From: a bacterium
Lineage (GTDB): Bacteria > Myxococcota_A > UBA9042
Direction: 5' to 3'
DNA: 36,239 bases
Assembly (NCBI GenBank): GCA_030425545.1
Contig: JAUIAC010000028.1
Coordinates: 1-36,239, forward strand
Shown here: positions 32,371 to 36,239 of the stretch, piece after piece
Position numbering within the stretch: position 1 is the first letter of the stretch
Layout of the letters: each line of letters opens with the position of its first letter
Program-made: the position numbers and the translations under genes
The notes under the pieces: generated by a model
Databases searched by the model: none
The model's input: the letters and a program-made list of their open reading frames with translations, nothing else
What the model was told of the DNA's origin: nothing

Positions 32371-32547
32371 GAGGCCCAAACCCGAAGGCGACAGCGACCC
32401 CAAGGCGACAGCCCCCAAGGTCTCAGGCCTGACCATCCCGGCCCGCAGCGACGCTGCCGGCCCCGTGCGCGACGACCCGGCTCCCCGCCACCGCCGCCAC
32501 GACTCAGGTGAGCGCTCAGCGCCACCGCGACTATCAGGAGACGCGAG

Positions 32548-33897
32548 ATGGAGTTCATCAAGCCCGGTCTCACCATCGACTTCATCGGTCGGCGGCAGAT
32601 CTTCTTCGGCCTCAGCGCGACCATCGTGCTGATCAGCCTCATTTCCCTGGCGGTCCTCGGCTTCAACCGTGGCATCGACTTCAAGGGCGGCACCAAGATC
32701 GTCGTGGCCTTCAAGCCCGACGCCACGGTGGAGCGCAGCGACCTGCGCCAGCTGCTCAACGACTTCGTGTCGAAGGAGACGGGCGGCGCAGACGCCGGCC
32801 AGATCGAGGTCCAGGACTTCTCCGCCGGCTCCGGCGCGGTCGGCGACCAGAAGAACTTCCTGCTGCTGACCGAGCTGACCTCGCTGGTGAGCGACGCCAA
32901 GAAGAAGGACCTGATCACCAAGCTGCAGGCCGCCTTCCCCGGCGCGCAGGTGGACGTGGCCAAGGAGGGCGAGGACCGCTTCTTCCTGGTGCTCAAGGAC
33001 AAGACCGCCATCGAGGCCACCTACGGCCAGCTCGGCGGCGTGTTCCAGGCCGCGGGCTACCCCAAGTTCAAGGTCAGCTCCGACGTGCAGCGTCAGATCG
33101 AGGTCAACAACTTCCGCGCCGAGCAGATGCTCGTGTCGGAGGAGGGCGACATCAGCGACGACGTGCTCAAGCAGCGCCGTGAGAACGCCGCCGCACAGCT
33201 GAAGAAGGACCTGTCGACCCGCAAGGACGACCGCTACACGGTCACGATCCAGGAGTTCAAGACCAAGCTGCAGACGGTGATGAAGGAGAAGTACGGCGAG
33301 TCCTTCATCCGCGTCGAGTCGTCCACCTCGGTGAGCCCCTCGGTCGCCGGTGACATGCTCAACCAGGGCCTCGTCGCCATCATCTACGCCCTGCTCGGCA
33401 TCATCATCTACATCACGCTGCGCTTCGACGTGCGCTACGCCCCCGGCGCCATCATCGCCTTGACCCACGACGTGCTCGTGGTCGTCGGCTGCTTCTCCAT
33501 CGCGCAGATCAAGTTCACCATGCCCATCATCGCGGCCGTGCTGACCATCGCGGGTTATTCGATCAACGACACCATCGTCGTGTTCGACCGGATTCGAGAG
33601 ACCATCGAGAAGTATCCGCACGCGCCGATGACGGCGATCATCAACCACGCCATCAGCAACACGCTGAGCCGCACGATCCTCACCTCGGTGACGACCCTCG
33701 TGGCGGTGCTGAGCATCTTCCTGCTCGGCGGCGGGCTGATCCGCGACTTCGCCTTCGCCATGTGCGTCGGTGTGGTGGTCGGTACCTACTCGTCGATCTT
33801 CGTCGCGAGCCCGCTCTTCCTGACGCTCCACGAGCTCTTCGAGAAGCGGAAGGCCGAGGCTGAGGCCGCTGGCGGCGCCGCGCTCGCTCGCGGCTAG
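32548..33897 (+). CDS. secF: Protein translocase subunit SecF, with enlarged periplasmic domain
   Basis: A 449-aa SecF; E. coli SecF has 323 residues. Helix 1 is at about 17-38, followed by the conserved GIDFKGGT (42-49). The periplasmic region runs to about residue 270, about twice the usual size, and includes a charged helical stretch (about 177-250). Helices 2-6 then follow, with the conserved LRFDVRYAPGAIIALTHDV and YSINDTIVVFDRIRE (337-351) that build the proton path. AGGAG is 7 nt upstream of the ATG at 32548. It is the last gene of the operon and is closed by a strong intrinsic terminator. It forms the SecDF complex with the upstream product; the extra domain could contact substrates or periplasmic partners (inference). 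Confidence 0.96.
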   Translation: MEFIKPGLTIDFIGRRQIFFGLSATIVLISLISLAVLGFNRGIDFKGGTKIVVAFKPDATVERSDLRQLLNDFVSKETGGADAGQIEVQDFSAGSGAVGDQKNFLLLTELTSLVSDAKKKDLITKLQAAFPGAQVDVAKEGEDRFFLVLKDKTAIEATYGQLGGVFQAAGYPKFKVSSDVQRQIEVNNFRAEQMLVSEEGDISDDVLKQRRENAAAQLKKDLSTRKDDRYTVTIQEFKTKLQTVMKEKYGESFIRVESSTSVSPSVAGDMLNQGLVAIIYALLGIIIYITLRFDVRYAPGAIIALTHDVLVVVGCFSIAQIKFTMPIIAAVLTIAGYSINDTIVVFDRIRETIEKYPHAPMTAIINHAISNTLSRTILTSVTTLVAVLSIFLLGGGLIRDFAFAMCVGVVVGTYSSIFVASPLFLTLHELFEKRKAEAEAAGGAALARG

Positions 33898-33924
33898 CCG
33901 CAGCCGTACACGTCACCCCGACGC

Positions 33925-33962
33925 ACCAACGCCGGCCTCTCGAGGCCGGCGTTGGTCTTTTT
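33925..33962 (+). terminator. Intrinsic terminator of yajC-secD-secF
   Basis: ACCAACGCCGGCCTC (33925-33939) and GAGGCCGGCGTTGGT (33942-33956) form a perfect 15-bp stem around a 2-nt centre, followed by CTTTTT (33957-33962). It starts 27 nt after the secF stop. It is the only textbook intrinsic terminator I see in the window. Confidence 0.95.
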
Positions 33963-34036
33963 GGCGGTCGGCCCGGTGGGGAGGTGTGGCGGCGCTCGGA
34001 CACGAACAGGCGCATCGATCGACCGCTGGCGGCGCA

Positions 34037-34071
34037 GCTCACTCGTCCGCCCTCTCGGCGGCGGAGTGAGC
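34037..34071. other. Two-part hairpin downstream of secF
   Basis: Outer arms GCTCACTC (34037-34044) and GAGTGAGC (34064-34071), inner arms CCGCC (34047-34051) and GGCGG (34057-34061), with a 2x2 internal loop and a CTCTC terminal loop. No T-run follows on either side, so it is not an intrinsic terminator. It may be a structured RNA element or an operator. Confidence 0.45.
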
Positions 34072-34236
34072 CCCTGGCTCCGGGCTGCGCACGGCGCGGC
34101 TGGCAGCATGGCCATCGACCTGAGCGTCGCCCTCGACGCCACTGCGACCGTGCAGCTGCATCGTGCACATCCTGCTTGATTTCATGCGGCAGGGCCTGGA
34201 CCCTGCTTGTGATTCCCCACGCTGACCGGAGTTGTC

Positions 34237-34395
34237 ATGAGCCTGTCACTCGGCCATCGCCGCGTCTCGCCTGCGGTGACACGCGTCGCCGCCGCAGCTG
34301 GCGAGCAGGCCAACGGGATGGTCAGCGCGCCCACCGCCCCGGTCTGGGCGGCAGACGTGCTCGAGAGCGGCCCACCGCACGGGTGGACGTGGTGA
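34237..34395 (+). CDS. 52-aa small protein coupled to the downstream lipoprotein
   Basis: An ATG at 34237 follows GGAG with a 5-nt spacer, the best ribosome site in this gap. The frame encodes 52 residues (MSLSLGHRRVSPAVTRVAAA...HGWTW) and its TGA (34393-34395) overlaps the GTG start of the lipoprotein gene as GTGA, the same junction used by three other gene pairs here. No signal peptide, helix pattern or known family is visible; the C-terminus is Pro/Trp-rich. It may be a small protein or a translated leader that delivers ribosomes to the next gene. Confidence 0.45.
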   Translation: MSLSLGHRRVSPAVTRVAAAAGEQANGMVSAPTAPVWAADVLESGPPHGWTW

Positions 34396-36236
34396 GACGA
34401 GCGCATCCGACGCCCCTGCTGTTGGCCCTTCTCGGCGTCCTGCTTGCCTGTTGCGGCCCCGAGCAGGAGACGGCCAACCCGGCGCGCGCCGACACCGTCG
34501 CCGCCGGCTCGGCCGACGCCGACGCGGCAGTGGACGCGACCGTGGGGCCCGGCGATTCAGCCGTGGGCGTCGACGCGACGACGGTGACCTGCGCGCCGAT
34601 CCCTGGGGCCTGTGAGTGGGGTGAGGCCTGGGCGTGGTGCCCGCCACCCAAGCAGCCGCTGCCCGTCCCGAAGCCCAGGGAGCTGACGTGGCATGAGCCG
34701 AGCAAGAGCTGCCATCATAATGGCCCCCCCCTCCAAAACTATTTTGGCGCCGGATTTACACCCACAGCTCGCCATCTGCAGGACGGCGGTCTGCTACTGG
34801 CTGGCGGCGGGTGGCTGGCCCGCCTGAAGCCGAACTGGGCCCTGGAGTGGCGCTGGCCTGGGGGCAAGCTGCTGCCGTCGATTCTGGCCGAAGCCACCCA
34901 CTGCCCCACAGACTGGATCGACGGCGGCTTCACCGATGTGGCGACCGGGCCTGAGGGCAGCACCCTCGCACTCGGCCAGGGCTGTCGGCCCGGAACGCCG
35001 ATCTGCACCGAGGCCTGGCTGCGCCACTTCGACTCAAAAGGGCAGCCTGTTGGCCCCTCGCTCGACATTGGCAAAGACGTCAAGCACCTCGCTGGCAAGC
35101 CGGCGCCGGATGACCTGGTCATGATTTGGCGGCGTGCGCGCCGGGGCGCCCTGCTCCGGGTCGGGCCAGCTCGCTGGCTAGTCGTGTACCCCACCTGGGA
35201 GCTCGACCAGCCCTGGCTCGGCGACCAGCAGCCGACCCACGCGGCCGGACGCCTCCGGATCGCGCTCGTCCAACTGACCAAGGAGGGGCCCGAGCTGGTG
35301 CAGCAGCACACGCTAGACCTGAGCCAAATACCTCTTGCCGCAGCGAAGGCCGAGGTCGGCGGAGGACAGGTCTGCAATTCCAGCGGGCAGGGGCTCTGCG
35401 CCAATGGCCCCAAGACCGGGCCCTTCTACCGCTTCCGCCTGCGCCGCGTCACGACCTCATTTGTCTCGGCCTGTGGGCACGCGGTCTTCGCGCTCGAGGG
35501 AGCGGGCATGCTCGTGGCTTTCCGCCCGGACGGCAGCCTCGCCTGGCAGCGAATGGGCCCAGCTTGGTCTGCATGGGCTTGGTCTGCTGCTGACGGCCGG
35601 GTCTACGTGCAGAGCGACGGCTGGGCGTACATGAAGAATGGACAGAAGTGGGGCGGTCGCTTGGAGTCCATCACAGCCGATGGCACGGCCTCCAAGTCTC
35701 ACCAGCTCGACTACGCGATTCCACCGCGCCACCTGGACTTTGAGCGGGCCGCGCCGCGCTTTCGTAGGCCTCCCTGGCGCGCGAGCGACACCCATGGATT
35801 CTCGATGCAGCTGGACGCGCCCCACGCCCCCGTGTGGGTCGCGCTGAATGGGGTCGTCGCTGAGCGCGCCAACCGCTTCTTCTCCTATGTCCAGTTCGTA
35901 CGAGTTGTGTCTCCCAACCCCAACCCGTGGGGCGACGCGGTGGTTTATGGCGTATGGAACAGAGGACCAGTCATCACCACGATTGGCGGTCACGTCGACG
36001 ACCACGTCGCGGGCAAATGCGCCTATGAGAGTGCCGAGTCGTGCTTTCATCCGGGGCGCTGCATGCTGGTGCGTGGCTGCGATCCCAAACTAGGCTGCGA
36101 CGTCCCGCCGCCCGCCAAGTGGCCTCAAAGCCATCAACAGAACCCAGTCCGATTCCCCGTCGTCAAGGTCGGCGGTTTATGTGGACCCGGCAAGATCTGC
36201 AGCTATGAAGGGACCCCCAAGTGCGTCGCGAAGTGA
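34392..36236 (+). CDS. Lipoprotein with probable beta-propeller-like body, function unknown
   Basis: A 614-aa lipoprotein. GTG codons at 34383, 34389 and 34392 are possible starts; I prefer 34392, which overlaps the stop of the 52-aa ORF (GTGA). The signal peptide ends LLAC (Cys20), followed by an Asp/Ala/Thr-rich linker (about 28-62). The body has repeated strand-turn elements with DGG/GG and Trp (LQDGGLLLAGGGWLARL, FTDVATGPEGSTLALGQG, MLVAFRPDGSLAWQRMG, ADGRVYVQSDGWAYM), reminiscent of a WD40/PQQ-like propeller. Cysteines cluster at the C-terminus, where CDPKLGC matches the repeat motif of the giant lipoprotein at 24732-29588. Local base use is visibly more AT-rich than its neighbours (for example around 34710-34760). 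No catalytic motif is seen. Confidence 0.65.
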   Translation: MRRAHPTPLLLALLGVLLACCGPEQETANPARADTVAAGSADADAAVDATVGPGDSAVGVDATTVTCAPIPGACEWGEAWAWCPPPKQPLPVPKPRELTWHEPSKSCHHNGPPLQNYFGAGFTPTARHLQDGGLLLAGGGWLARLKPNWALEWRWPGGKLLPSILAEATHCPTDWIDGGFTDVATGPEGSTLALGQGCRPGTPICTEAWLRHFDSKGQPVGPSLDIGKDVKHLAGKPAPDDLVMIWRRARRGALLRVGPARWLVVYPTWELDQPWLGDQQPTHAAGRLRIALVQLTKEGPELVQQHTLDLSQIPLAAAKAEVGGGQVCNSSGQGLCANGPKTGPFYRFRLRRVTTSFVSACGHAVFALEGAGMLVAFRPDGSLAWQRMGPAWSAWAWSAADGRVYVQSDGWAYMKNGQKWGGRLESITADGTASKSHQLDYAIPPRHLDFERAAPRFRRPPWRASDTHGFSMQLDAPHAPVWVALNGVVAERANRFFSYVQFVRVVSPNPNPWGDAVVYGVWNRGPVITTIGGHVDDHVAGKCAYESAESCFHPGRCMLVRGCDPKLGCDVPPPAKWPQSHQQNPVRFPVVKVGGLCGPGKICSYEGTPKCVAK

Positions 36237-36239
36237 CCC

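Larger units (their letters stand above)
33898..34236. other. Intergenic region after secF: terminator, long hairpin and short palindromes
   Basis: After the secF terminator this gap has no credible gene until 34237. It contains a two-part hairpin at 34037-34071, a 10-bp palindrome TGCAGCTGCA at 34151-34160, and a 6-bp hairpin GCAGGG/CCCTGC (34189-34194/34201-34206) flanked by a direct repeat of CCTGCTTG (34171 and 34202). A 23-codon ORF at 34109 lacks a ribosome site. The elements could belong to the control region of the lipoprotein gene. Confidence 0.4.

Noticed and set aside
32371-32547. A separate small gene between secD and secF
   Set aside because: No start codon with a ribosome site opens the frame; kept only as a possible lost SecD tail.
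30559-33831. A 1090-codon minus-strand frame opposite secD and secF
   Set aside because: secD and secF are unambiguous; the antisense frame is open only because of GC-rich codon bias.
34109-34180. A 23-codon ORF after secF
   Set aside because: No Shine-Dalgarno, no coupling to another gene, and palindromes within it suggest non-coding DNA.
1-36239. tRNA, rRNA, insertion sequence, integrase or attachment site
   Set aside because: I looked for cloverleaf-like segments, transposase motifs and terminal inverted repeats and saw none; a dedicated search (tRNAscan-SE, ISfinder) was not possible.

Overview
The window is a GC-rich bacterial chromosome segment with no rRNA, tRNA, CRISPR array, phage gene or insertion sequence that I can see. 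Very large secreted proteins built from CGDDGCGG-type and CTxDSCD-type cysteine repeats, long Asp/Ala/Gly-rich linkers after lipoboxes, and a yajC-secD-secF operon point to a Myxococcota/Bradymonadota-like Gram-negative lineage (inference; no marker gene settles it).

Layout. Positions 1-6160 are on the minus strand: the N-terminal part of a SelO-type protein, a membrane class III nucleotide cyclase, a cupredoxin/outer-membrane-protein pair, and a long-chain acyl-CoA synthetase. A divergent region follows. Then asd and an overlapping SDR gene lead into a run of four very large secreted genes on the plus strand (8624-20865). These encode a 1560-aa LamG-like/Cys-rich protein, a 762-aa vitellogenin-like/HEAT protein, and two paralogous lipoproteins with somatomedin-B-like, EGF-like and other Cys-rich modules. 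Three of the four are joined by 4-base start/stop overlaps and the fourth by a 10-nt gap, so they look like one transcription unit.

From 20858 to 24713 lie a small convergent membrane ORF, an ABC1/ADCK kinase, a prepilin peptidase and an orphan histidine kinase. From 29588 down to 24732 on the minus strand is a 1618-aa lipoprotein. It has 17+2 Cys repeats, an endostatin-like domain and a fibrinogen/GON-like C-terminus. Next come yajC, secD and secF with a recognisable promoter and a strong intrinsic terminator. The window ends with a 52-aa ORF coupled to a 614-aa lipoprotein.

The most interesting content is the concentration of animal-extracellular-matrix-like modules (LamG, EGF, somatomedin B, endostatin, possibly a vitellogenin N-sheet) in surface lipoproteins and coupled secreted proteins. 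A second theme is regulatory: several genes without a usable Shine-Dalgarno have a TAnnnT hexamer 6-7 nt before the start codon, which suggests leaderless transcripts.
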